Source: Rhizobium album
GTDB lineage: Bacteria; Pseudomonadota; Alphaproteobacteria; Rhizobiales; Rhizobiaceae
NCBI RefSeq assembly: GCF_003122325.1
Contig: NZ_QFBC01000004.1
Coordinates: 372,001-436,000, forward strand
Length of the DNA: 64,000 nucleotides
Reading direction: 5' to 3'
Shown in pieces: positions 24,237 to 33,086 of the stretch. The position numbers were made by a program, and so were the translations under genes. Numbering within the stretch: position 1 is the stretch's first letter; every line of letters starts with the position of its first letter. The notes beneath the pieces were generated by a model, which made no database searches, was not told the origin of the DNA, and was given only the letters and a program-made list of their open reading frames with translations.

Positions 24237-24752
24237 ATGGCAACCAAACAATCGAGCTACACTTACGAAGAAATTCTCACCTGCTCCCACGGCAAGATGT
24301 TCGGCCCGGGCAATGCGCAGCTGCCGCTGCCGCCGATGCTGATGTTTCATCGCATCACCGAGATTTCCGAAACAGGCGGCCCGAACGACAAGGGTTTCAT
24401 CCGCGCCGAGTTCGACATCACGCCGGACCTGTGGTTCTTCCCCTGCCATTTCGAAGGCGATCCGGTCATGCCGGGTTGCCTCGGCCTCGATGCCATGTGG
24501 CAGCTGACCGGCTTCTATCTCGGCTGGCTCGGCGAGCCCGGCAAGGGACGCGCGCTGTCCACCGGCGAGGTGAAGTTCACCGGCATGGTGACGCCGAAGA
24601 CGAAGCTGGTCGAATACGGCATCGACTTCAAGCGCGTCATGCGCGGCCGGCTGGTTCTCGGCATTGCCGACGGCTGGATGAAAGCCGATGGCGAAACTAT
24701 CTACAAGGCGAGCGATCTGCGCGTCGGTCTTTTCCAGGAAAAGGCCGCCTGA
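24237..24752 (+). CDS. fabA: 3-hydroxydecanoyl-ACP dehydratase/isomerase FabA
   Basis: A 171-residue enzyme that dehydrates 3-hydroxydecanoyl-ACP and isomerises the product to cis-3-decenoyl-ACP, the entry to unsaturated fatty acids. The hot-dog fold motif [19 protein letters not shown] carries the catalytic H71 and D85. Length and sequence match the family closely. It is the first gene of a fabA-fabB-fabI operon; fabB starts 57 bases later. The region between irr and fabA (23915-24236, about 320 bases) holds both promoters and no other gene. Confidence 0.97.
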   Translation: MATKQSSYTYEEILTCSHGKMFGPGNAQLPLPPMLMFHRITEISETGGPNDKGFIRAEFDITPDLWFFPCHFEGDPVMPGCLGLDAMWQLTGFYLGWLGEPGKGRALSTGEVKFTGMVTPKTKLVEYGIDFKRVMRGRLVLGIADGWMKADGETIYKASDLRVGLFQEKAA

Positions 24753-24809
24753 AATTTTCGGAGCACGGTCGGCTTTTCCTGCAGCACATAGAAAAAAGAG
24801 GTCCTGAAT

Positions 24810-26030
24810 ATGAGACGGGTGGTTGTTACGGGTCTGGGCATCGTTTCCTCGATCGGAAGCGATGCTGCCGAGGTTGCCGCTTCCCTGCGCGATGCCAGGT
24901 CCGGCATCTCCTTCTCGCCCGATTTTGCCGAGCACGGTTTCAAGTGCCAGGTCTGGGGCAAGCCGTCGCTGGATCCGACCGACCTGGTCGACCGCCGCGC
25001 CATGCGCTTCCTGTCGCAGGGCGGCGCCTGGAACCATGTGGCGATGAAGCAGGCGATCGCCGATTCCGGCCTCGAAGAGAAAGACATCACCAACGAGCGC
25101 ACCGGCATCATCATGGGCTCGGGCGGTCCTTCGACCAACACCATCGTCGAGGCGGCCGAAATCACGCTGAAGAACACCAGTCCGAAGCGCATCGGCCCGT
25201 TCGCGGTGCCGAAGGCGATGTCGTCGACGGCGTCGGCGACGCTCGCCACCTGGTTCAAGATCCACGGCGTCAACTACTCGATCTCGTCTGCCTGCTCGAC
25301 CTCGGCGCACTGCATCGGCAACGCCGCCGAAATGATCCAGTGGGGCAAGCAGGACGTGATGTTCGCCGGCGGCCACGAGGATCTGCACTGGACGATGTCG
25401 AACCTGTTCGACGCCATGGGCGCCATGTCCTCGAAGTACAACGACACGCCGGCAAGCGCCTCGCGTGCCTATGATGCAAACCGCGACGGTTTCGTCATCG
25501 CCGGCGGCGCCGGCGTGCTGATCCTCGAAGAGCTGGAACATGCCAAGGCCCGCGGCGCCAAGATCTATGCCGAAATCACCGGCTACGGCGCCACCTCCGA
25601 TGGCTACGATATGGTGGCACCTTCGGGCGAAGGCGCCATCCGCTGCATGCGCCAAGCACTGTCGACGGTAAAGACCGAAGTCGATTACATCAACACCCAC
25701 GGCACCTCGACGCCGGTCGGCGATTCGAAAGAAATCGGCGCCATCCGCGAGGTCTTCGGCGACAAGATCCCGCACATCCAGTCGACCAAGTCGCTCACCG
25801 GCCATTCGCTGGGTGCGGCAGGTGTTCAGGAATCGATCTACTCGATCCTGATGATGCAGGAAGGTTTTATCGGCGAAAGCGCCCACATCACCGAGCTCGA
25901 CCCGGAATTCGAGGGTGTGCCGATCGTGCGCAAGCGCATCGACAACGCCAAGATCGATACGGTTCTTTCGAACTCCTTCGGTTTCGGCGGCACCAACGCC
26001 ACGCTCGTTTTCCAGCGCTACAACGGATAA
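24810..26030 (+). CDS. fabB: 3-oxoacyl-ACP synthase I FabB
   Basis: A 406-residue condensing enzyme that elongates cis-3-decenoyl-ACP with malonyl-ACP. The Cys-His-His triad is visible: [12 protein letters not shown] (C162), [12 protein letters not shown] (His near 297) and [12 protein letters not shown] (His near 332). It pairs with FabA in unsaturated fatty acid synthesis. The start ATG 24810 follows a GAGGTCC ribosome site. The fabI start codon lies six bases after the stop. Confidence 0.97.
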   Translation: MRRVVVTGLGIVSSIGSDAAEVAASLRDARSGISFSPDFAEHGFKCQVWGKPSLDPTDLVDRRAMRFLSQGGAWNHVAMKQAIADSGLEEKDITNERTGIIMGSGGPSTNTIVEAAEITLKNTSPKRIGPFAVPKAMSSTASATLATWFKIHGVNYSISSACSTSAHCIGNAAEMIQWGKQDVMFAGGHEDLHWTMSNLFDAMGAMSSKYNDTPASASRAYDANRDGFVIAGGAGVLILEELEHAKARGAKIYAEITGYGATSDGYDMVAPSGEGAIRCMRQALSTVKTEVDYINTHGTSTPVGDSKEIGAIREVFGDKIPHIQSTKSLTGHSLGAAGVQESIYSILMMQEGFIGESAHITELDPEFEGVPIVRKRIDNAKIDTVLSNSFGFGGTNATLVFQRYNG

Positions 26031-26036
26031 GATTTC

Positions 26037-26843
26037 ATGACGGGAATCATGCAGGGCAAGCGCGGTCTCATCATGGGGGTCGCCAACAACCATTCGATCG
26101 CTTGGGGCATTTCCAAGGCGCTGGCGGCACAGGGCGCCGAACTCGCCTTCACCTACCAGGGCGAGGCGCTCGGCAAGCGCGTCAAGCCGCTGGCGGCGGA
26201 ACTGAACTCGGATTTCCTGCTGCCCTGCGACGTCGAGGACATCGCTTCCGTCGATGCGGTCATCGCCGCGATCAAGGAACGCTGGGGCGGCCTGGACTTC
26301 GTCGTCCACGCCATCGGTTTTTCCGACAAGAATGAATTGAAGGGGCTCTACGCCAACACCACGCGGGAAAACTTCACCCGCACCATGGTGATCTCCTGCT
26401 TCTCCTTCACGGAAATCGCCAAGCGCGCCGCCGAACTCATGGGTCCGGGCGGCACGATGCTGACGCTCACCTATGGCGGTTCCGTGCGGCTGATGCCGAA
26501 CTACAACGTCATGGGTGTTGCCAAGGCGGCGCTCGAGGCTTCGGTGCGGTATCTCGCCGGCGACTACGGCCCGCGGGGCATCCGCGTCAATGCCATCTCG
26601 GCCGGCCCGATCCGCACGCTGGCCGGCGCCGGCATTTCCGATGCCCGCGCCATGCTCTCCTGGCAGCAGAAGAATTCGCCCTTGCGCCGCACCGTGACGA
26701 TCGAGGATGTCGGCGCCTCGTCGCTGTACCTGCTCTCCGATCTCTCCAGCGGCGTCACCGGCGAGATCCACTATGTCGACGCCGGTTACAACATCACCTC
26801 GATGCCGACGCTGGAGCACCTGCGCCGCGCCGACAGCGATTGA
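26037..26843 (+). CDS. fabI: Enoyl-ACP reductase (NADH) FabI
   Basis: A 268-residue SDR-type enoyl reductase, last step of the elongation cycle. Active-site Tyr and Lys are in YGGSVRLMPNYNVMGVAKAA (Y156 and K163 in the family numbering, with Y146 in TLTYGG). The nucleotide motif is VANNHSIAWG, typical for FabI (no GxGxxG). The downstream strong terminator closes the operon. Rhizobia often have two FabI copies; this one is in the unsaturated-acid operon. Confidence 0.95.
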   Translation: MTGIMQGKRGLIMGVANNHSIAWGISKALAAQGAELAFTYQGEALGKRVKPLAAELNSDFLLPCDVEDIASVDAVIAAIKERWGGLDFVVHAIGFSDKNELKGLYANTTRENFTRTMVISCFSFTEIAKRAAELMGPGGTMLTLTYGGSVRLMPNYNVMGVAKAALEASVRYLAGDYGPRGIRVNAISAGPIRTLAGAGISDARAMLSWQQKNSPLRRTVTIEDVGASSLYLLSDLSSGVTGEIHYVDAGYNITSMPTLEHLRRADSD

Positions 26844-26864
26844 AACCTGCGGGTGACAGACATA

Positions 26865-26890
26865 AAAATGGCCGCTTCCGCGGCCATTTT
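26865..26890. terminator. Bidirectional terminator after fabI
   Basis: An 11-base perfect stem (AAAATGGCCGC / GCGGCCATTTT) with a four-base loop TTCC. The T run on plus follows the fabI stop by about 43 bases; on minus the same hairpin can end transcripts of the convergent methyltransferase gene. Confidence 0.9.
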
Positions 26891-26901
26891 CGTATCCGAT
26901 C

Positions 26902-27918
26902 CTATTTGCGCGCCCACAACACCTTGTAGCGGGCGTTGCGGCAAACCTCGCCGCTTTCCTTGAACCCTTCCGCCAGCACCGGCTCGTAGGGCAGGCCGCG
27001 ATTGGCGACCAGCAGCAGGCGGCCGCCATTCTTCAAGACGCCGGCGGCGCGGCGGATGAAAGCCTGACCAAGCGAAGGCTCGGCGGCGTGCCCCTCATGG
27101 AAGGGCGGGTTCATGATGACGAAGTCGTATTTGTCGCGGATGTCTTCGGCCGCCAGATCGTGCCAGAAGAAACGCGCCGGCGTATCCGGGCAGTTGGCTG
27201 CCAGGTTGGCCTTGGCGCTCTCCAGCGCCTCGTAATCGGCCTCGTAGAGGTCGATGCGGTTGGTCCGCGGCGACCGTTTTGCCAATTCCACCGAAAGATA
27301 ACCCCAGCCGGCGCCGAAGTCGGCGGCGTTGCCGTCAAAGTCGGTCGGCAGGCGTGCCGCCAGCAGCTCCGAACCGGCGTCGATGCGGTCGTGGGAGAAC
27401 ATGCCGGCAGCCGTGTCGAAACGGCCCTCGACGCGCACCGGCTGCCTTGCAAACCTGGCGACGGCAGCCGACACATCGGCGGGCCGGAAAAACGAAAGGG
27501 CGACGCCATGATATTTTGGCGTCGATTCAGCATTCAGCCCGAACCCTTCGAGACGCTTGCGCAACGACTGGATTCCGTCTTCCTTGGCTCCGGCGATGAC
27601 GATGGTGCCGCCTTCGCGCACCTGGGTCAACGCCGTGGCGATCCGATCCTCGTTCTCGCCCTTGTGTTTGCCGCAGAGCACGAGGGCGTGGTCGTAGGCG
27701 CCCTCCTCCAGCACCGGCGCCACATCGGGATAGGCGGCCTGCAGCGGACGGAACAGCGCCCTCTGGCCCTGCACCGGAACAAGCGTCGCCTCAAATCCCT
27801 TCGGCAGGGCAAAACCCGCTTCGGCGCCGAGGAACAGGACACGTTCGCCGGCGGCAGGGTTTTGCACCACGCCGCTGGCAAAGGGATGGAACAGGGTCTT
27901 GACGGCATCGCGGGCCAT
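26902..27918 (-). CDS. RsmC-like class I SAM-dependent methyltransferase
   Basis: A 338-residue protein with two related halves. The C-terminal half (about 165-338) has the SAM motif DFGAGWGYLSVEL and the N6/N2 methylation motif NPPFHEG, as in RsmC and RlmG that methylate guanine in rRNA. The N-terminal half is a degenerate methyltransferase domain (GAEAGFALPKGFEA). RsmC methylates G1207 of 16S rRNA; this may do the same. The start ATG 27918 (MARDAVKTLFHPF) has GAGGTG five bases upstream. The gene is separate from pnp upstream because of a terminator. Confidence 0.87.
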   Translation of the reverse strand: MARDAVKTLFHPFASGVVQNPAAGERVLFLGAEAGFALPKGFEATLVPVQGQRALFRPLQAAYPDVAPVLEEGAYDHALVLCGKHKGENEDRIATALTQVREGGTIVIAGAKEDGIQSLRKRLEGFGLNAESTPKYHGVALSFFRPADVSAAVARFARQPVRVEGRFDTAAGMFSHDRIDAGSELLAARLPTDFDGNAADFGAGWGYLSVELAKRSPRTNRIDLYEADYEALESAKANLAANCPDTPARFFWHDLAAEDIRDKYDFVIMNPPFHEGHAAEPSLGQAFIRRAAGVLKNGGRLLLVANRGLPYEPVLAEGFKESGEVCRNARYKVLWARK

Positions 27919-27942
27919 GAAACACCTCATGAGTGAAATAAG

Positions 27943-27970
27943 AAAAAGGCGCGGAAATCATCCCGCGCCT
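27943..27970 (-). terminator. Intrinsic terminator of pnp
   Basis: On the minus strand, AGGCGCGG and CCGCGCCT form an eight-base stem with an eight-base loop, followed by TTTTTCTT. It lies about 25-50 bases downstream of the pnp stop. Confidence 0.88.
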
Positions 27971-27993
27971 CGAACTCGCAACAGCGTGGCCGA

Positions 27994-30147
27994 TTATTCG
28001 GCGGCTTCGCCGTCGTCCTTCTTCTTCTTGTCTTCGCCGGCAACTTCCTTGCCGGTTGCCTGGTCGACAGCCTTCATGGAGAGGCGAACCTTGCCGCGCT
28101 CGTCGAAACCCATCAGCTTGACCCAGACCTTGTCGCCTTCCTTGACGACGTCCTGGGTCTTGGCAACGCGCTCGGAAGCGAGCTGCGAGATGTGCACGAG
28201 GCCGTCACGGGCGCCGAAGAAGTTGACGAAGGCGCCGAAGTCGGCGGTCTTGACGACCGTGCCTTCATAGACCTGGCCGACTTCCGGTTCTGCAACGATC
28301 GAGTGGATCCACTTGCGGGCCGCTTCGATCTCCTTGCCGGAGGACGAGGCGATCTTGACGGTGCCGTCGTCCTCGATGTTGATCTTGGCGCCGGTCTTTT
28401 CGACGATTTCGCGGATGACCTTGCCGCCCGAACCGATGACTTCACGGATCTTGTCGACCGGGATGTTCATCACTTCGATGCGCGGAGCGAATTCGCCGAG
28501 CTGGCCGCGGCTTTCGGTGATGGCGTTGGCCATTTCACTCAGGATGTGCTTGCGGCCGCCCTGCGCCTGGTTGAGCGCGACCTTCATGATCTCCTCGGTG
28601 ATACCGGCGATCTTGATGTCCATCTGCAGCGAGGTGATGCCGTCGGCGGTGCCGGCGACCTTGAAGTCCATGTCGCCGAGATGATCTTCGTCACCGAGGA
28701 TGTCGGAGAGGACGGCGAAACGGTCGCCTTCGAGGATCAGGCCCATGGCGATACCGGCAACCGGCTTGGCGATCGGAACGCCGGCGTCCATCAGGGCGAG
28801 CGAGGTGCCGCAGACCGTGGCCATCGACGACGAGCCGTTCGACTCGGTGATCTCGGAAACGACGCGCAGCGTGTAGGGGAACTGCTCGGCAGACGGCAGC
28901 ATCGGGCGGATGGCGCGCCATGCGAGCTTGCCATGGCCGATTTCGCGGCGGCCCGGCGAACCCATGCGGCCGGTTTCACCGACGGAATAAGGCGGGAAGT
29001 TGTAGTGCAGAAGGAAGCGTTCCTTGTACATGCCGGTCAGGCTGTCGACATACTGCTCGTCTTCGCCGGTGCCGAGCGTGGCGACGACGATCGCCTGGGT
29101 CTCGCCGCGGGTGAACAGGGCAGAGCCGTGGGTGCGCGGCAGCAGGCCGACTTCCGAGACGATCGGACGAACGGTTTCCAGGTCGCGGCCGTCGATGCGG
29201 CTCTTGGTGTCGAGAATGTTCCAGCGAACGATCTTGGCCTGCAGGTGCTTGAAGATGGCGCCGACTTCTTCGGGCGTGTACTTCAGCTCGACGGCGCCTT
29301 CCGGCAGGAAGTGGGCCTTGACCTTGGCCTTGACGGCGTCGACGGCGGCGTAACGAACGGCCTTCTGGGTGATCTTGTAGGCTTCGCGCAGCTCGGCCTC
29401 GAAATGCTTGAGCATTTCGCCTTCGAGTTCGGAATAGTCTTCCGGCTGGAAGTCGCGCGGCTCCTTGGCGGCGACTTCGGCAAGCTGGATGATCGCGTCG
29501 ATCACCGGCTGGAAGCCCTTGTGGCCGAACATGACGGCGCCGAGCATGATCTCTTCGTTGAGTTCCTTGGCTTCGGATTCAACCATCAGCACGGCGTCCT
29601 GGGTGCCGGCGACGACGAGGTCGAGCGAGGACTCGTCCATCTCGTCGAGATGCGGGTTGAGAACGTATTCGCCGTTGATGTAGCCGACGCGGGCGCCGCC
29701 GACCGGACCCATGAACGGAACGCCGGAGAGCGTCAGGGCTGCGGAGGTGGCAACCATGGACAGGATGTCCGGGTTGTTTTCAAGGTCGTGCTGGACGACG
29801 GTGACGACGACCTGGGTGTCGTTCTTGTAGCCTTCCGGGAAAAGCGGGCGGATCGGGCGGTCGATCAGGCGGGAAACGAGGGTTTCGTTTTCGCTCGGGC
29901 GGCCTTCGCGCTTGAAGTAGCCACCCGGGATCTTGCCGGCGGCATAGGTCTTTTCCTGGTAGTTGACGGTCAGCGGGAAGAAGTCCTGGCCCGGCTTCGG
30001 CGCCTTTGCCGAAACGACGGTGGCGAGAACGACGGTTTCGCCGTAAGTCGCGAGAACGGCGCCGTCGGCCTGGCGGGCGATCTTGCCGGTTTCGAGCTTG
30101 AGCGGGCGGCCGGCCCACTCGATTTCAACGGTATGGGTATCGAACAT
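27994..30147 (-). CDS. pnp: Polynucleotide phosphorylase (polyribonucleotide nucleotidyltransferase)
   Basis: A 717-residue PNPase, the phosphorolytic 3'-5' exoribonuclease of mRNA decay. Two RNase PH cores are visible (first with [20 protein letters not shown] and [12 protein letters not shown]; second with [20 protein letters not shown]), then a KH domain ([20 protein letters not shown]) and an S1 domain ([17 protein letters not shown]), ending in an acidic-basic tail ([13 protein letters not shown]). In bacteria rpsO and pnp form an operon whose RNA is cut by RNase III upstream of pnp. ATG 30147 has AAGGA at seven bases. Confidence 0.97.
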   Translation of the reverse strand: MFDTHTVEIEWAGRPLKLETGKIARQADGAVLATYGETVVLATVVSAKAPKPGQDFFPLTVNYQEKTYAAGKIPGGYFKREGRPSENETLVSRLIDRPIRPLFPEGYKNDTQVVVTVVQHDLENNPDILSMVATSAALTLSGVPFMGPVGGARVGYINGEYVLNPHLDEMDESSLDLVVAGTQDAVLMVESEAKELNEEIMLGAVMFGHKGFQPVIDAIIQLAEVAAKEPRDFQPEDYSELEGEMLKHFEAELREAYKITQKAVRYAAVDAVKAKVKAHFLPEGAVELKYTPEEVGAIFKHLQAKIVRWNILDTKSRIDGRDLETVRPIVSEVGLLPRTHGSALFTRGETQAIVVATLGTGEDEQYVDSLTGMYKERFLLHYNFPPYSVGETGRMGSPGRREIGHGKLAWRAIRPMLPSAEQFPYTLRVVSEITESNGSSSMATVCGTSLALMDAGVPIAKPVAGIAMGLILEGDRFAVLSDILGDEDHLGDMDFKVAGTADGITSLQMDIKIAGITEEIMKVALNQAQGGRKHILSEMANAITESRGQLGEFAPRIEVMNIPVDKIREVIGSGGKVIREIVEKTGAKINIEDDGTVKIASSSGKEIEAARKWIHSIVAEPEVGQVYEGTVVKTADFGAFVNFFGARDGLVHISQLASERVAKTQDVVKEGDKVWVKLMGFDERGKVRLSMKAVDQATGKEVAGEDKKKKDDGEAAE

Positions 30148-30544
30148 ATCTTGTCCTTACATGATGCGGAAAGCGGGCCGCGCTGGTGTGCGACGGACCG
30201 GCTCAGGCCGCATAAATATGACGTATCACGGGCAAGACAACGGGAGGCTTCATTGGCCGGGGCGGCGCGCATCCTCTTTGCACGCGGCAGGCAAGGCCGT
30301 TCGTCCGGTGCGCCCCTTGCGGGGTTTTCTCCTGCACCGCCGCCGAAAACTTCGGCAAAAGCATCCGGCAATCCTGCCCCATGACAGGTCATCGGTTGGT
30401 TCTGGCAGATCCGGCCCATCCGGGCCTGCCGGTCTTACAGCATCCGACTGCGGCAACACAGAGGCGCCATCGGATGAAGTACAAGGGCCAAGGCCCTTAA
30501 AGAACTGGCGGGCGCCCCGTCACGAGGCGGCCCGCCAGGCAATC
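30148..30544 (-). other. rpsO-pnp intergenic region with hairpins
   Basis: About 400 bases without a gene. On minus strand, just after the rpsO stop, CTGGCGGGC and GCCCGCCAG (30505-30538) make a strong stem followed by TTCTTT, a probable partial terminator. A second small perfect palindrome AAGGGCC-AA-GGCCCTT lies at 30483-30498. The remainder up to pnp is GC rich and could hold the RNase III leader structure known from the pnp family. Open frames here have no protein-like features. Confidence 0.6.
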
Positions 30545-30814
30545 TTAGCGGCGGATACCCAGGCTGGAAATCAGCTTGGAGTAACGGCCTTCGTTCTTCT
30601 TCTTGAGGTAGTCAAGAAGCGAGCGGCGGCTGGAAACCATCGTCAGGAGACCACGACGGGAGTGGTTGTCCTTCTTGTGGCCCTTGAAGTGCTCGGTCAG
30701 GTTGTTGATGCGCTCGGTAAGGATCGCGACCTGAACTTCCGGAGAACCGGTGTCGCCTTCAACGGTTGCGTATTCCTTGATGAGTTGCGCCTTGCGCTCA
30801 GCAGTGATCGACAT
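30545..30814 (-). CDS. rpsO: 30S ribosomal protein S15
   Basis: An 89-residue ribosomal protein, beginning [20 protein letters not shown] and ending [12 protein letters not shown]. It contains the S15 core with [20 protein letters not shown] and [16 protein letters not shown], which binds 16S rRNA in the central domain and can regulate its own translation. The start ATG 30814 has AAGGA eight bases upstream; the longer frame upstream is not conserved. Followed by a hairpin and then pnp. Confidence 0.97.
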   Translation of the reverse strand: MSITAERKAQLIKEYATVEGDTGSPEVQVAILTERINNLTEHFKGHKKDNHSRRGLLTMVSSRRSLLDYLKKKNEGRYSKLISSLGIRR

Positions 30815-30985
30815 CGGACAATCCTTTCTAAGAGGAGGAAACAAGTCGCCAAAAGCCGGGATGTCGTCCAGCTTTGGCCGCGAAAAGCAACGGAACCCCG
30901 TGTGCTGGCGCTGCCTATAAACCATTCAGGGCGCAAAGGGAAGAGGCACGCTCTTCCCGATCCTTGCGGTCCGTTGCGGTAACCG

Positions 30986-31918
30986 TCAGGCGAAGACGCG
31001 CTTTGGACGGAACTCGCCTTCGCCGATCTCGCCGATGGCGATCAGCTTGCCGCGCGCCGTGGCATAAGCCTCGGATTCGGCCACCGGCGCATCCCGGCCA
31101 CGCAGCAGGATGGGATTGCCCATTTTCAGGCGATGTGCCTGGTCGTCGGAGATGACGATATGCGGCAGGGCCGACAAGGCTTCGCCGGTATCGATGAGAA
31201 AGGCGTCGAGCGCGGCGATCCGCTCGTCGCGGTCCTCGATCGCTTCCAGCGCCGTCAGCGTGGCCAGCGGCACCATCACCTCTTCGGCGAACGGGGCGAC
31301 GAAGGTGCGGCGAAGTTGTGAGATATGGCCATAGCAGCCGAGATCGCGACCGAAATCGCGCGCCAGGGCCCGCACATAGGTGCCCTTGCCGCACTCCACC
31401 TCGAAATGCGCCGTATCGGCATCCGGGCAGGCCAGCAGCGTCAGGCGGAAGACCTCGACCTCGCGTGAGGGGATCTCCACCACCTCGCCTTCGCGGGCGA
31501 GATCGTAGGCGCGGTTGCCGTCGATCTTGATCGCCGAAAACTGCGGCGGGATCTGGCTGATCGTGCCGGTATAGTTCGGCAGCAGGGCGCGGATCGCCTC
31601 CTCAGTCGGGCGCCGGTCGGAAGACTGGGTGACATCGCCTTCGAGATCGTCGGTCGAGCGTTCCTCACCCCAGCTGACGGTGAATTCGTAGATCTTGCGG
31701 CCATCCATGACGTAGGGCACGGTCTTGGTCGCATCGCCAAGCGCAATCGGCAGCATGCCCGACGCCAAGGGGTCGAGCGTGCCGGCATGGCCGGCCTTCT
31801 GGGCGTTGAACAGCCATTTGATCTTGGAAACGGCTTCGGTCGAGCCGAAATCCACCGGCTTGTCGAGGATCAGCCAGCCGGAAATCGGCCGGCCCTTAGG
31901 CTTGCGGGGTTTTGACAT
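30986..31918 (-). CDS. truB: tRNA pseudouridine(55) synthase TruB
   Basis: A 310-residue enzyme that makes pseudouridine 55 in the T loop of tRNA. The catalytic aspartate is in [20 protein letters not shown] (residue near 50), and the [17 protein letters not shown] motif follows. The start ATG 31918 ([16 protein letters not shown]) is chosen; upstream in-frame sequence is antisense-like and lies in rbfA. The stop of rbfA is ten bases upstream, so the two are co-transcribed, then rpsO follows 171 bases later. Confidence 0.95.
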   Translation of the reverse strand: MSKPRKPKGRPISGWLILDKPVDFGSTEAVSKIKWLFNAQKAGHAGTLDPLASGMLPIALGDATKTVPYVMDGRKIYEFTVSWGEERSTDDLEGDVTQSSDRRPTEEAIRALLPNYTGTISQIPPQFSAIKIDGNRAYDLAREGEVVEIPSREVEVFRLTLLACPDADTAHFEVECGKGTYVRALARDFGRDLGCYGHISQLRRTFVAPFAEEVMVPLATLTALEAIEDRDERIAALDAFLIDTGEALSALPHIVISDDQAHRLKMGNPILLRGRDAPVAESEAYATARGKLIAIGEIGEGEFRPKRVFA

Positions 31919-31928
31919 GCTTTTTCTT

Positions 31929-32336
31929 CTACTTCTCGTCTTCGGCGTCAGCATCGAGGTCGCGCTGGACTTCCGGCGAGCGGAGAAGCGCATCGATCTT
32001 GCTGTAGTTGTCGAAGGAGGTGTCGTCACGGAAACGCACTTCCGGCATATATTTCATTTGCCGGAGTTGGTTGCCCAGCCGGCCGCGGATGAACTTGGCA
32101 TTGCGGTTGAGCGCGGCGATGACGCCCGTATGGTCGGCGACGCCGAGCGGCGTCACATAGGCGGTGGCGATCTTGAGATCGGGCGACATGCGGACTTCCG
32201 AGATGGAAATCACCGTCTTCTCGATCAGGTCGTCGCGCACTTCGCCCCGTTGCAGCACCTGCGTGATCGCGGCGCGCACCTGTTCGCCAACACGCAACAT
32301 GCGCTGCGAAGGCGCCGAGGAGGTTGCTCTTGTCAT
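31929..32336 (-). CDS. rbfA: Ribosome-binding factor A
   Basis: A 135-residue KH-type maturation factor of the 30S subunit and 16S rRNA 5' end. The family block has [40 protein letters not shown] and [19 protein letters not shown], with an acidic tail (DADAEDEK). The start ATG 32336 ([13 protein letters not shown]) is preferred over a start 12 codons upstream. It is the first gene of rbfA-truB-rpsO-pnp. Confidence 0.95.
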   Translation of the reverse strand: MTRATSSAPSQRMLRVGEQVRAAITQVLQRGEVRDDLIEKTVISISEVRMSPDLKIATAYVTPLGVADHTGVIAALNRNAKFIRGRLGNQLRQMKYMPEVRFRDDTSFDNYSKIDALLRSPEVQRDLDADAEDEK

Positions 32337-32489
32337 GGTTTTTCCGTTTGCAGCGCTCAAGGGAACGCACATAAAGGCGGTGCAATGACTCTTTCCGTGG
32401 GAAAAATCAAGCCAAAGCGACCATGCAGCGCGTGAAATGCCCGGGGGGAACGGCTTTTAGGCCGTGGCGGGCAAGATCCGCGCCCCGCT

Positions 32490-32873
32490 TCATTCGCCAA
32501 TCGTCAGGCGCAGCGGCTGATAGGACTGGATCTCGACCGCTTTTTCCCTCAGCAGATCCACCTGCCTTCCGTCCGCATTGGCCGTCGCCCTCACCACGGC
32601 AAAGCCGGTGACATTGCAATCGGTCTCGATCTTCACCGCCTGCTGGGAATCCATTCCCGACGTGCCGAGCGATTCCAGCGTGATCGTCTCGTCCTGAAGC
32701 TCCGTGTTGCCGGAGGCGGTGTTCTGCGGATCGTATTGCGGACGCAGGGTGATCTGGACATTCTCGTAAGCATTCGCCTGCTCGATCACGGCGAAATCAT
32801 AGGCGCAATAGCCCTGGCCGCCGAACCAGCTGTAAGTGTTGACGAGGACGAGGGAAAAGAACTGGGCGAACAT
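32490..32873 (-). CDS. Hypothetical protein between infB and rbfA
   Basis: A 127-residue protein with an N-terminal hydrophobic stretch (MFAQFFSLVLVNTYSWFGGQ) that may be a signal or membrane anchor, then a soluble part with beta character (NVQITLRPQYDPQNTASGN, KIETDCNVTGFAVVRATANA). I recognise no domain. The start ATG 32873 has GGAG about six bases upstream. Its place between infB and rbfA, downstream of the infB terminator and a palindromic repeat, suggests a later insertion into a conserved operon. Function unknown. Confidence 0.65.
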   Translation of the reverse strand: MFAQFFSLVLVNTYSWFGGQGYCAYDFAVIEQANAYENVQITLRPQYDPQNTASGNTELQDETITLESLGTSGMDSQQAVKIETDCNVTGFAVVRATANADGRQVDLLREKAVEIQSYQPLRLTIGE

Positions 32874-32952
32874 GGCGATCTCCGGTGCCTGTCTCCGCAT
32901 GACGTGTCAGCGGCGGATTCCAATTGGAGAATTTTCGCACTTCGTCGAAACG

Positions 32953-33027
32953 CGAAAACGCTCCGTTTCTTTGTCTCTATCGCAATTCCGGACGCAGAAC
33001 CGCTCCGCACTTTTGCTGGAATTGCTC
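32953..33027. repeat. Intergenic palindromic repeat, copy 2 (rhizobial RIME/RPE-like)
   Basis: A 75-base element aligning with 19105-19179. Here the inverted arms are better kept: AATTCCGGACGC and the complementary GCTGGAATT end, separated by AGAACCGCTCCGCACTTTT, so the RNA can fold as a hairpin. It directly abuts the A run of the infB terminator. Copies sharing this core are widespread in rhizobial intergenic DNA; function may be in RNA decay or genome organisation. Confidence 0.75.
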
Positions 33028-33059
33028 AAAAAAAACCGCCGGCGCAAGGCCGGCGGTTT
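33028..33059 (-). terminator. Intrinsic terminator after infB
   Basis: On the minus strand an 11-base perfect stem (AAACCGCCGGC / GCCGGCGGTTT) with a five-base loop is followed by eight T residues. It lies about 30 bases after the infB stop and ends the rimP-nusA-infB transcript. Confidence 0.93.
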
Positions 33060-33086
33060 GTAACATAGGTCGGAGACACCGGAAGT

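Noticed and set aside
24123-27029. A 968-codon minus-strand open frame across fabA-fabB-fabI
   Set aside because: It is the antisense shadow of a conserved operon; composition is unnatural and no family is visible.
28192-30384. A 730-codon plus-strand open frame antisense to pnp
   Set aside because: Shadow of pnp; no domain and no ribosome site.
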